Shown: positions 7,932 through 15,406 of the stretch, in pieces | Position numbering within the stretch: the stretch's first letter is position 1 | Layout of the letters: every line of letters starts with the position of its first letter | NCBI RefSeq assembly: GCF_037137055.1 | Contig: NZ_JBBBNY010000001.1 | Span: forward strand, 620,001-684,000 | Length of the DNA: 64,000 nt | Reading direction: 5' to 3' | From: Frateuria_A yonginensis | Lineage (GTDB): Bacteria > Pseudomonadota > Gammaproteobacteria > Xanthomonadales > Rhodanobacteraceae | Position numbers and translations under genes: made by a program | The notes under the pieces: model-generated | Database searches by the model: none | What the model was told of the DNA's origin: nothing | What the model saw: only the letters and a program-made list of their open reading frames with translations

Positions 7932-8594
7932 ATGAGCCAGGCTTTTCTGCATTTCGGCGCGCGACATGCGTCAGGGCGCGCCATGCGTGCATGGCTCGCC
8001 CTGCGTGAGGCCGGGTTCCCGTTCCAGGAGGTGGCTGCCGACTTGCGACAACCGCATGGCTCTCCCGACCCGCTCCCGATCGGTAGCCCGCACCCTGCCG
8101 TGACGGCCCCCTTGCTGGTAGTCGGCGAAACCGTGGTCTGCGGTGCGCCGGCGATCATGGCGTTCGCCAACGACTACGCCCGCGGGACACTGCTTCCGAA
8201 AGACGCCGGCCCACGTGCGGCGGCCCGCTCGATCATGGCCTGGCAGCACGCAAGCCCGACCTGCTGGCGACTCGCGTTCGAGAGCACTTTCGATCCGTGG
8301 ACGCGTCCGCTGAACGGGGACGAGCGAAGCGAGGTCGCCCGCCTTTGTCGTGTGATCGAGCCCCTGCTCGCGGCATCCACAGGCCCGTTTCTCTTCGGGC
8401 CGGTGTCGCTGGCGGATCTCTCGCTCGCTCCGGCGGCGATCGGGCTACTCCGGCATGCCGACCTTTCCGATTGGCCGGCGACCGGTACGTGGATGGAAGA
8501 GCTCCTGTCCCACCCCCCGGTGGCCGCCTGGATCGGCGGACTGGACGCGCCGACGCGCCATCACGGGCCCACGCCTCCGGGTCGGGAACCGTGA
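7932..8594 (+). CDS. Glutathione S-transferase family protein (copy 1)
   Basis: 220 aa. The start at 7932 (MSQAFLHFGARHASG) was chosen by alignment to the second GST in the window (MPHAILYSGTRNASS). The thioredoxin-like N-terminal half has AMRAWLALREAGFPF and the helical C-terminal half has EVARLCRVIEPLLAASTGPF and SLADLSLAPAA. Such enzymes conjugate or reduce electrophiles with glutathione. It is paralogous to the protein at 11279-12004. A Ser/Thr-region N-terminus rather than CPxC suggests a conjugating rather than glutaredoxin-like type. Downstream, 68 bp ahead, is the second copy of the palindrome, then the monooxygenase, suggesting co-regulation. Confidence 0.82.
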   Translation: MSQAFLHFGARHASGRAMRAWLALREAGFPFQEVAADLRQPHGSPDPLPIGSPHPAVTAPLLVVGETVVCGAPAIMAFANDYARGTLLPKDAGPRAAARSIMAWQHASPTCWRLAFESTFDPWTRPLNGDERSEVARLCRVIEPLLAASTGPFLFGPVSLADLSLAPAAIGLLRHADLSDWPATGTWMEELLSHPPVAAWIGGLDAPTRHHGPTPPGREP

Positions 8595-8660
8595 AACGAA
8601 CCGGGTCGAATCCCGTGCTCCGGCGATCTTGACGCCGCGTTGCGGCGGCTTTCCCGCAAA

Positions 8661-8676
8661 GTCAACGACCGTTGAC
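8661..8676. promoter_or_regulatory. Operator-like palindrome GTCAACGACCGTTGAC
   Basis: Same 7-2-7 palindrome as at 7761-7776, with AC in place of TC in the centre. It ends 36 bp before the monooxygenase ATG and includes a TTGACA -35-like hexamer at 8672-8677, so it overlaps the likely core promoter. Repetition of a 16-bp palindrome upstream of two neighbouring genes makes a chance origin unlikely. Confidence 0.72.
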
Positions 8677-8712
8677 ATAGCCTCTTCCGGGTCATTCCGA
8701 ACGGAGCCAGCC

Positions 8713-9882
8713 ATGCAGATACCGGAACGTACCGAGGTGATGATCGTAGGGGCGGGCCCATGCGGCCTGGCCCTGGCCGGGTGCCTGGCGCAGCGCCGCA
8801 TCGAGCACGTACTCATCGACCGGTTGCGCGAGCCGCGTGCGACGTCGCGGGCCGCCGCCGTTCAGGCGCGCACGCTGGAGGTGCTGGAGCCGCTGGGCGT
8901 TTCCCGGGAACTGATCCGTCGTGGCGTGCTTGCCGAGACGTTCGACATCTTCTCAGGCGACGAGCTGCGCACCCGCATTTCCTTCGCCGGCCTGGAAACC
9001 GCCTATCCCTTCGTGCTCTTGCTGCCGCAGGACCAGACCGAACGTGTCCTGGAAGAACGGCTCCGGGCGCTGGGGGGAGGCGTGCTGCGGGGATGCGAGG
9101 CCGCACGGCTGACGGACGATGACGCGGAGGGATACGCGCGGGTCGACGTGGACACCCCGGTCGGCCCCCGGACGATACGCGCGCGTTACGTGATCGGCGC
9201 GGACGGACTGCACAGCATGGTCCGCGCCAGCCTGGGCATCCGCTTCGACGAGGGCACGTACCCGCAGTCCTTCGTGCTCGGCGACGTCCGCCTGGATCGC
9301 GAGATCGGCCCTTATGCGCTGCGTCTGTCGCTGGCGGACCACGGCATCCTGCTCACCGCGCCTTTCGGCGACCGCCGCTACCGGCTGATCGGCGCCGTGC
9401 AGGCGCTACCCGGGCCGGTCGACGCCGGACTGCTGCAGGCGATGCTCGATGAACGCGCGCCAAGGGTCCATCGGGCCCGGATCGAGGCCGTGGCGTGGTC
9501 GTCGGGGTTTCGCGTGCACCACGGCGTGGCCGAGCACCTGAGGGCGGGCAACGTCTTCCTCGTGGGCGATGCGGCGCACGTCCACAGCCCGGCGGGCGGC
9601 CAGGGCATGAACAACGGCATCCAGGATGCCGTCCTGCTTGCCGACCTGCTGGCCCGGGTGCTGCGGTCCGGGTCCGCGCCGTCGGCGCTCGACGCCTATG
9701 AGGCGATGCGTCTGCCGCGGGCAAGGGAAGTGGTCGCCTTCACCGACCGCCTGACACGGGCGCTTTCGCTCGAGAGCACGCCTGCCAGGCACCTTCGCGA
9801 CCGGCTGGTCGAGCTGCTGGGAACCGTCCCGGCCCTGCGGCATCTGCTCGCGAAGAACCTGGCCGAGCTCGACGAGCGCTGA
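8713..9882 (+). CDS. FAD-dependent aromatic-ring monooxygenase (class A)
   Basis: 389 aa from the ATG at 8713. The fold is that of p-hydroxybenzoate hydroxylase/TetX-type flavoproteins. There is a GxGxxG ADP-binding motif GAGPCG (residues 13-18), a DG motif (YVIGADGLHSMVRASLG) and a GD motif near residue 285 (FLVGDAAHVHSPAGGQGMNN). Members hydroxylate phenols, quinones or antibiotics using NAD(P)H and O2; the substrate is not evident. It is shorter than phenol hydroxylases, lacking their C-terminal thioredoxin-like domain. It is preceded by the shared palindrome and followed convergently by hxlR. A role in processing an aromatic or quinone compound sensed by the TetR is inferred. Confidence 0.85.
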   Translation: MQIPERTEVMIVGAGPCGLALAGCLAQRRIEHVLIDRLREPRATSRAAAVQARTLEVLEPLGVSRELIRRGVLAETFDIFSGDELRTRISFAGLETAYPFVLLLPQDQTERVLEERLRALGGGVLRGCEAARLTDDDAEGYARVDVDTPVGPRTIRARYVIGADGLHSMVRASLGIRFDEGTYPQSFVLGDVRLDREIGPYALRLSLADHGILLTAPFGDRRYRLIGAVQALPGPVDAGLLQAMLDERAPRVHRARIEAVAWSSGFRVHHGVAEHLRAGNVFLVGDAAHVHSPAGGQGMNNGIQDAVLLADLLARVLRSGSAPSALDAYEAMRLPRAREVVAFTDRLTRALSLESTPARHLRDRLVELLGTVPALRHLLAKNLAELDER

Positions 9883-9917
9883 CAGGGGCCGCAGCGCCCG
9901 CGGATGCGGCGGGCCCG

Positions 9918-10280
9918 TCAGCGCTTGCGCGCCTGATCGGGGTAGCGCGAGCCGGTCAGGTCGTGCGCCCAGTCGCGCGCCCAGGTGCCCAGCGGCTCGA
10001 TCAGCCCGAACAGCTGGCGGCCGCGTTTGCTCAGGGCGTAGTCGCTGCCTTCCTGTGCCAGCAGCCGGGTGGCGAGCAGTTCCTTGAGCCGGGTGCTGAG
10101 CACGCCGGGGGAAATGGTTTCGCAGCGTCGCTGCAGTTCGGCGAAGCCGCAGGGGCCGTGCTCGGCCAGCACCCAGATGATGCCCATCGCCCACGACCGG
10201 CCCAGCAGGTCGAGCAACGCCATGACCGGTGCCCCGCTGCGGGAGCCGCGGACCTTGTGGCCTGGTACGGGAATGGGCAT
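9918..10280 (-). CDS. HxlR-family transcriptional regulator
   Basis: 120 aa. The HxlR winged helix is visible as MALLDLLGRSWAMGIIWVLA, GFAELQRRCETISPGVLSTR and LKELLATRLLAQEGSDYALS followed by GRQLFGLIEPLGTWA. HxlR proteins are MarR-related dimers that often sense reactive electrophiles, aldehydes or thiol stress. There is no N-terminal cysteine of the HypR/YodB type in this sequence. The gene is divergent from DUF1272-OsmC-GST-PEPM, and two similar operator-like sites lie in the shared 158-bp gap, so it probably controls both directions. Confidence 0.88.
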   Translation of the reverse strand: MPIPVPGHKVRGSRSGAPVMALLDLLGRSWAMGIIWVLAEHGPCGFAELQRRCETISPGVLSTRLKELLATRLLAQEGSDYALSKRGRQLFGLIEPLGTWARDWAHDLTGSRYPDQARKR

Positions 10281-10316
10281 GGGGACCTGCGCGCTTCGGT
10301 GACGGAAGGGCGAGAG

Positions 10317-10363
10317 TACGAAAATCGTAGCGGCCGGCCAACCGCGGTGCTACGATTTCCATA
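10317..10363. promoter_or_regulatory. Two operator-like sites between hxlR and the DUF1272 gene
   Basis: TACGAAAATCGTA (10317-10329) is a perfect palindrome with 5-bp arms. TACGATTTCCATA (10351-10363) matches its reverse complement TACGATTTTCGTA except for two changes. Their start-to-start spacing is 34 bp, about three DNA turns. They lie 37 bp from the hxlR start and 75 bp from the DUF1272 start, fitting a divergent, self-regulated HxlR control region. Confidence 0.65.
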
Positions 10364-10383
10364 GCAGAGTGCGAGGTACCTCC

Positions 10384-10446
10384 ATGACGGCAACGTGGCG
10401 ATCAACCAACCGCGTCCCTCCGGCCCGTGGGGTGACCCATGCTTGA
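10384..10446 (+). other. Possible 20-codon leader ORF overlapping the DUF1272 start
   Basis: An ATG at 10384, about 8 nt after a GAGG purine run, opens MTATWRSTNRVPPARGVTHA and stops at 10444-10446. The stop overlaps the DUF1272 start codon region (ATG 10439) in another frame. The gene itself has only a weak GTGGGGTG ribosome site, so coupling through this leader is plausible. No attenuator hairpin was recognised, and the frame may be chance. Confidence 0.3.
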
Positions 10447-10753
10447 GTTGCGCCCCAACTGCGAGTGGTGCGACCGCGACCTTCCGCCGGACTCGCCGCA
10501 CGCGATGATCTGCAGCTACGAATGCACCTACTGCGAGGACTGCGTGCGCGACGTGCTGCACGACGTCTGCCCGACGTGCGGCGGCAACCTGGTGCGCCGT
10601 CCGATACGCCCGCTCGAGGAGTGGCGGCCCGGTTCGGGCCTGGGGCGCAGGCACCATCCGCCCTCGACGCAGCGCAGGCATTCCCGATGGTCCGCCGAGG
10701 AAGTGGCCGCGCTGAGCCAGCGGTTGCACGCCGTTGCGCCGGCCAATCGATGA
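10439..10753 (+). CDS. DUF1272 cysteine-rich zinc-ribbon-like protein
   Basis: 104 aa. The first 50 residues carry eight cysteines at 8, 11, 25, 29, 32, 35, 44 and 47 (CEWC, CSYECTYCEDC, CPTCGG), the DUF1272 pattern, presumed to bind zinc. The remainder is a basic, low-complexity tail (RRHHPPSTQRRHSRW). The biochemical role of the family is unknown; it often accompanies oxidative-stress or thiol genes. It is first in the unit DUF1272-OsmC-GST-PEPM, 22 bp before osmC. Confidence 0.8.
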   Translation: MLELRPNCEWCDRDLPPDSPHAMICSYECTYCEDCVRDVLHDVCPTCGGNLVRRPIRPLEEWRPGSGLGRRHHPPSTQRRHSRWSAEEVAALSQRLHAVAPANR

Positions 10754-10775
10754 CCGCTCCGTCCGAGTACTCCCC

Positions 10776-11267
10776 ATGAAGCGCAGCCACGACTACACCT
10801 CCACCATCGTCTGGACCGGCAACCGGGGCCTCGGCACCCGCACCTACCGCGGCTACGACCGCACCTGGGACATCGCCATCGGAGGCAAGCCGGTGGTGCA
10901 CTGCTCGAACGATCCGCTGCTCGGCGGCGATCCCGGGCTGCACAACCCGGAGGACCTGCTGCTGTCCTCGCTCGCCGCCTGCCACATGCTCTGGTACCTG
11001 CACCTGGCAAGCGACGCGGGAATCGTCGTGGAGGCTTATCGGGACAGTCCGCTCGGTGTGGGCGAGACCGAGCCGGGCGGGGCCGGGCGCTTCCTGCGCG
11101 CGACGCTGCGCCCGACGATCACGCTGGCGCCGGGCAGCGACGCGCAGGCGGCGGACCGCATCCACCACGAGATCCACCGGTATTGCTTCATCGCGCGTTC
11201 GGTGAACTTCCCGGTGACCTGCGAGGCGACCTACGAGGTGCGACCGGACCAGCCGATGCGGGCCTGA
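10776..11267 (+). CDS. OsmC-family protein (putative peroxide/thiol reductase)
   Basis: 163 aa from the ATG at 10776 (MKRSHDYTSTIVWTGNRGLG). The OsmC core is present: NPEDLLLSSLAACHMLWYLHLA, with Cys69 in the first active-site position, and EIHRYCFIARSVNFPV, with a Cys at about 137 as the second. OsmC/Ohr proteins reduce organic hydroperoxides through this Cys pair. The subgroup with this long N-terminal strand is not well characterised and may act on other electrophiles. The GST start lies 12 bp after its stop, so the two are co-translated or at least co-transcribed. Confidence 0.85.
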   Translation: MKRSHDYTSTIVWTGNRGLGTRTYRGYDRTWDIAIGGKPVVHCSNDPLLGGDPGLHNPEDLLLSSLAACHMLWYLHLASDAGIVVEAYRDSPLGVGETEPGGAGRFLRATLRPTITLAPGSDAQAADRIHHEIHRYCFIARSVNFPVTCEATYEVRPDQPMRA

Positions 11268-11278
11268 CGGTCGCCGGC

Positions 11279-12004
11279 ATGCCGCACGCGATCCTCTATT
11301 CCGGCACGCGCAACGCATCGAGCTGGGCGATGCGCGCGTGGCTCGCGCTGCGCGAGGCGGAGTTTCCGTTCGAGGAACGGATGGTGGATATCCGCCGCCC
11401 GCAACGCTTCGCCAACCTCGCGCGGATCGCGCGCTTCTCCCCGTCGGCCACCGTGCCTGCGCTGGTGCTGGGCGAGACGGTGGTGTTCGACTCGCTGGCG
11501 ATCATGGAGCTGGCCAACGACCATGCCGGTGGCCGCCTGCTTCCGGCCGACCCGGAGCGGCGCGCGGTGGCGCGCTCGATCGTGGCGTGGCAGCACGCCG
11601 GGCTGTCGCGGATCTGCTGGCGGATCTCCTTCGAAAGCGCGTTCTACCCGTGGAAACGGCCGCTCACGCCGGACGAGCAGGGCGAGGTGGCACGGTTGTG
11701 CGCCGCGCTCGAACCGGTGCTGGCCGCCTCCGGCGGGCCGTACCTGTTCGGTGCCGTGTCGCTCGCCGACTTCGCGTTGGCGCCGGCCGCCGTGCGGCTG
11801 CTGCGCCACCGCCCGGATCTGGCGGCCTGGCCGGCGACGGCGGCGTGGATGCGGGAGCTGATCGCGTCGCGCTGGGTGGCCGAATGGCTGCGCCAGGCCG
11901 ATACGCTCCCGCACATCTGGTTCGACGACTACCTGCCGGAAGCCGCCGCGCCTCCGCCGTGGCGCGTCGACCCGCACCCGGCGCAAGGGTCGCAGTCCCC
12001 CTGA
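11279..12004 (+). CDS. Glutathione S-transferase family protein (copy 2)
   Basis: 241 aa from the ATG at 11279. It has the same two-domain GST organisation as the protein at 7932-8594 and is its paralog, sharing AMRAWLALREA, LGETVV, ARSI(M/V)AWQHA, EVARLC and GP(F/Y)LFG. The C-terminus is extended by about 20 residues relative to copy 1 (DDYLPEAAAPPPWRVDPHPA). Placed between osmC and the PEP mutase-like gene in one probable operon, it likely uses glutathione or a related thiol against electrophiles released or sensed in this pathway. Confidence 0.84.
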   Translation: MPHAILYSGTRNASSWAMRAWLALREAEFPFEERMVDIRRPQRFANLARIARFSPSATVPALVLGETVVFDSLAIMELANDHAGGRLLPADPERRAVARSIVAWQHAGLSRICWRISFESAFYPWKRPLTPDEQGEVARLCAALEPVLAASGGPYLFGAVSLADFALAPAAVRLLRHRPDLAAWPATAAWMRELIASRWVAEWLRQADTLPHIWFDDYLPEAAAPPPWRVDPHPAQGSQSP

Positions 12005-12019
12005 CAGGAGAGCTCTCGC

Positions 12020-12886
12020 ATGCTTCACCAAGCGGAAATGTACGAGCGTTTCGCCGCCCTCCACGCCCGCCACGGGGCGTTCATCATGCCCAATGCCTGG
12101 GACGGCATCTCCGCGCTGATCCTGCAGCGGGAGGGCTTCGAGGCGCTGGGCACCTCCTCGCTGGCGATCGCCTTCGCGGCCGGGCGGCAGGACGGGACCG
12201 GCGCGGTCGGCCGGGACGAGGCGTTGGCCAATGCCGTCCTGCTGGGCCGGCTCAGCGGCCTGCCCGTCAACGGCGACCTCGAGAACGGCTTCGGCCCTGC
12301 GCCGGACGATTGCCGCGCCACGGTGGAAGCGGCCATCGCGGCAGGCCTGGCCGGCCTGGGCATCGAGGACACCACCGCGGACCCCGCCGCCCCGCTGTTC
12401 GGCTTCGACGCGGCAGTGGCGCGGGTCGCGGCGGCGGCACGCGCTGCGAAGGGGCGGATCGTGCTTACCGGGCGGACCGACAACTACCTGCAGGGCAAGC
12501 CCGACCTGGACGACACGATCCGGCGGCTGACCGCCTTCGCCGAGGCCGGCGCCGACGTGCTCTACGCGCCCGGGCTGCCGGACCTCGCGTCGATCCGGGC
12601 AGTGGTCCGCGCCGTTGCGCCCAAGCCGGTCAACGTGGTGGTGGGTCCCGCCCGCGAACCATGCTCGCTGGCCGAGCTCGACCAGGCGGGCGTCAAGCGC
12701 GTCAGTCTGGGTGGCGCGCTCTACCGCTGTTCCATGCGAGCGCTCCGCGACGTCGCGCGGCGGATTTCCGCGGGCGATCTGCCGGCCGCCGCGAACGGCC
12801 TGGCCACCGCCGAACTCGGCGCGTGGCTGGGCGAAGCGGCGCGGCGCGGCCGCGTGTCTTCCCGTCATCGACCATCGTCGGGCTGA
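12020..12886 (+). CDS. Isocitrate lyase/PEP mutase-family protein
   Basis: 288 aa. The family core is visible from residue 20: AFIMPNAWDGISALILQREG, then ALGTSSLAIAFAAGRQDG, the metal-site segment LPVNGDLENGFG, GLGIEDTT, VLTGRTDNYLQGKPD and AGADVLYAPGLPD. Members cleave or isomerise C-C or C-P bonds of small oxo-acids (2-methylisocitrate, oxaloacetate, phosphonopyruvate). The lyase-type KKCGH signature of isocitrate lyase is absent, so this belongs to the small uncharacterised subgroup. It is the last gene of the HxlR-linked unit, 15 bp after the GST. Confidence 0.82.
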   Translation: MLHQAEMYERFAALHARHGAFIMPNAWDGISALILQREGFEALGTSSLAIAFAAGRQDGTGAVGRDEALANAVLLGRLSGLPVNGDLENGFGPAPDDCRATVEAAIAAGLAGLGIEDTTADPAAPLFGFDAAVARVAAAARAAKGRIVLTGRTDNYLQGKPDLDDTIRRLTAFAEAGADVLYAPGLPDLASIRAVVRAVAPKPVNVVVGPAREPCSLAELDQAGVKRVSLGGALYRCSMRALRDVARRISAGDLPAAANGLATAELGAWLGEAARRGRVSSRHRPSSG

Positions 12887-13093
12887 CCTATCGGGTCCCG
12901 GGCGCAAGCGCGCGTCTCGCCGGGCCGGCGGAATGGTCGCGGCCGGCGGGCCGTATACTTGCCTGATGGCAATCAGGCACTCTCATACGATGCGCGTTTT
13001 CCCTGGCCACCCATACCGCACCCGGCGCCAGCCCTGCAGGAGCGGAGGCCCGGTGTCCGCCCGGTCGTGCGCGGCTGCGGGACACACGACGCC

Positions 13094-13717
13094 ATGACCG
13101 GTGCGCCCGGCGGAACGCTGTTCATCGTCGCCGCGCCCTCGGGGGCGGGCAAGTCCACGCTGGTCAATGCGCTGCTCGAACGCGAGCCGTCGATCTCGCT
13201 GTCGATCTCGCACACTACCCGCCCGCCGCGCGCGGGCGAGGAGTACGGCCGGCACTACTATTTCGTCGAGCGCGCCGAGTTCGAGCGGCAGATCGCCGCA
13301 GGCACCTTCCTGGAGCACGCGGAGGTGCACGGCAACCTCTACGGCACCTCGCTGGCCACGGTGCAGGCGCTGCTCGACCAGGGGCGCGACGTGCTGCTGG
13401 AGATCGACTGGCAGGGCGCGGCGCAGATCCGCCGCGCCAAGCCGGACTGCGTGGGCGTGTTCATCCTGCCGCCCTCGCGGGCCGAGCTCGAGCGGCGCCT
13501 GCGCGGCCGCGGCTCGGACGCGCCGGAGGTGATCGAACGGCGCCTGCACAACTCGCGCGAGGAGATCGCCCACGCGCACGAGTTCGACTACATCGTGGTG
13601 AACGACGGCTTCGAGGAGGCGCTGGCCGACCTGCAGGCGATCGTGCGCGCGGTACGGCACCGGACCGCGCTGCAATGGAAGCGGCACGAGGCGCTGATCG
13701 CCGAACTGCTCGCCTGA
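13094..13717 (+). CDS. gmk: Guanylate kinase
   Basis: 207 aa from the ATG at 13094. It phosphorylates GMP/dGMP to the diphosphates. Features are the P-loop APSGAGKST near the start, HTTRPPRAGEEYGRHYYFV in the GMP-binding domain, FLEHAEVHGNLYGT, LLEIDWQGAAQIR and the C-terminal EFDYIVVNDGFEEAL. A TATACT -10-like box lies at 12954-12959 upstream. In many gammaproteobacteria gmk directly precedes rpoZ; here the mla genes lie between them. Confidence 0.96.
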   Translation: MTGAPGGTLFIVAAPSGAGKSTLVNALLEREPSISLSISHTTRPPRAGEEYGRHYYFVERAEFERQIAAGTFLEHAEVHGNLYGTSLATVQALLDQGRDVLLEIDWQGAAQIRRAKPDCVGVFILPPSRAELERRLRGRGSDAPEVIERRLHNSREEIAHAHEFDYIVVNDGFEEALADLQAIVRAVRHRTALQWKRHEALIAELLA

Positions 13718-13791
13718 CGCTCCGGCCGCCGGAGAAGGCGCGACATGCGCCGCTTGGCCCGCACCGACCGCTCGGCTACCTTTATCCGCTT

Positions 13792-14619
13792 ATGACCGCC
13801 CCCGCCGCCCCCTCCGAACCGCTGGTGCGCATCCGTGGCCTCACCACGGTGCTCAACGGCAAGACCATCTTCGACGCGATGGACCTGGACATCCCGCGTG
13901 GGCGGATCACCGCCATCATGGGCCCCAGCGGCACCGGCAAGACCACGCTGCTCAAGCACATCACCGGGCAGATGCGCGGCGACGCCGGGGAGGTGCGGGT
14001 GGACGGGCGGAACGTGCCGGAGCTTTCGCGCGAGAAGCTGTTCGCGCTGCGCGAGAAGATCGGCTACCTGTTCCAGAACTCGGCCCTGCTCACCGACTTC
14101 GACGTGTTCGAGAACGTGGCCTTCCCGCTGCGCCAGCACACCCGGCTGCCGGAGGTACTGATCCGCAACATCGTGCTGACCAAGCTGCAGGCGGTGGGGC
14201 TGCGCGGCGCGGCGGGGCTGATGCCCTCGGAGCTTTCCGGCGGCATGGCGCGGCGCGTGGCGCTGGCGCGGGCGATCGTGTTCGACCCGATGCTGATCCT
14301 CTACGACGAGCCCTTCGTGGGCCTGGACCCGATCGCGCTCAGTCAGGTACTCAAATTGATCCGCACGCTCAACGAGACGCTCGGCATCACCAGCGTACTG
14401 GTGGCGCACGAGCTGGAGGCGATCAAGCAGGTGGCGGACCACGTCTACCTGATCGCCAACGGCAAAGTGGTGGCGCACGGCGACCCGCGGACCATCGCGG
14501 ACGACGGCTCGCCGTGGACGCGCCAGTTCTTCGGCGGCGCCATCGACGGTCCGGTGCCGTTCCAGTACCCGGCCGGCGACTACGCGCAGGCGCTGGGACT
14601 GGCGGGGGGCCAGGCATGA
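13792..14619 (+). CDS. mlaF: MlaF, ABC ATPase of the phospholipid transporter
   Basis: 275 aa from the ATG at 13792. It is the ATPase of the MlaFEDB inner-membrane complex that moves phospholipids between the periplasmic carrier MlaC and the inner membrane. Motifs are Walker A GPSGTGKTT, Q-loop LFQNSALLTDFDVFENVAFPL, signature LSGGMARRVALARAI and Walker B LILYDEPFVGLDP. LSGGMA rather than LSGGQQ is usual for Mla ATPases. Its last 4 bp overlap mlaE (ATGA). Confidence 0.95.
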   Translation: MTAPAAPSEPLVRIRGLTTVLNGKTIFDAMDLDIPRGRITAIMGPSGTGKTTLLKHITGQMRGDAGEVRVDGRNVPELSREKLFALREKIGYLFQNSALLTDFDVFENVAFPLRQHTRLPEVLIRNIVLTKLQAVGLRGAAGLMPSELSGGMARRVALARAIVFDPMLILYDEPFVGLDPIALSQVLKLIRTLNETLGITSVLVAHELEAIKQVADHVYLIANGKVVAHGDPRTIADDGSPWTRQFFGGAIDGPVPFQYPAGDYAQALGLAGGQA

Positions 14620-15386
14620 ACGCCCGGCCGCAACGCAACGTGGTGGTCAACGCGCTGGCGCAGATCGGCGAGGCCGGGCTGTTCCTGCTGACCCTGCTGG
14701 CGGCGGTGCCGCGCAGCCTGCGCTACCTGCGCGAAACGGTGCGCCAGCTCTGGTTCGTGGGTGCCATGAGCCTGACCATCATCACCGTCTGCGGCCTGTT
14801 CGTGGGCATGGTGCTGGGCCTGCAGCTCTACTACGTGCTGTCGATCTTCGGCGGCACCGCGGCCAGCGGCACGGTGGTGGCGATCGCCATCTACCGCGAA
14901 CTCGGGCCGGTGGTCACCGCACTGCTGTTCGCCGGCCGCGCCGGCACCTCGGTGACTGCCGAGATCGGCCTGATGCGCGCCACCGACCAGCTCGCCGCGA
15001 TGGAAATGATGGCCGTCGATCCGATCGCCTACGTGGCGGTGCCGCGCTACCTGGCCGGCCTGGTAGCGATGCCGCTGCTGTGCGCGGTGTTCTGCGCGCT
15101 GGGCATCTTCGGCGGCCACCTGGTCGGGGTGACCTGGCTGGGCATCGACAACGGCACGTTCTGGTCGAACATGACCGCCACCGTCGACGTCTGGAAAGAC
15201 GTGGTCAACGGCATCCTGGTCAAGAGCCTGGTGTTCGGCGCGGTGGTGTCGCTGATCGCCGTCTACCAGGGCTACACCACGCCGCCGACCAGCGAGGGCG
15301 TGGCCTACGCCACCACCCGCACCGTGGTCGCCTCGTCCATCGCGATCCTCGCGCTGGACTTCGTGCTGACCGCGTTCCTGATGTGA
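14616..15386 (+). CDS. mlaE: MlaE, permease of the phospholipid transporter
   Basis: 256 aa, multi-spanning membrane protein of the MlaE family. Conserved segments are IITVCGLFVGMVLGLQLYY, the coupling and core stretch YRELGPVVTALLFAGRAGTS, AEIGLMRATDQLAAMEMMAV and the C-terminal AYATTRTVVASSIAILALDF. It forms the dimeric channel between MlaF and MlaD. The 4-bp overlap with mlaF and a 20-bp gap to mlaD indicate one operon. Confidence 0.95.
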   Translation: MNARPQRNVVVNALAQIGEAGLFLLTLLAAVPRSLRYLRETVRQLWFVGAMSLTIITVCGLFVGMVLGLQLYYVLSIFGGTAASGTVVAIAIYRELGPVVTALLFAGRAGTSVTAEIGLMRATDQLAAMEMMAVDPIAYVAVPRYLAGLVAMPLLCAVFCALGIFGGHLVGVTWLGIDNGTFWSNMTATVDVWKDVVNGILVKSLVFGAVVSLIAVYQGYTTPPTSEGVAYATTRTVVASSIAILALDFVLTAFLM

Positions 15387-15406
15387 TTCCGTTGAGGACC
15401 TGAGCC

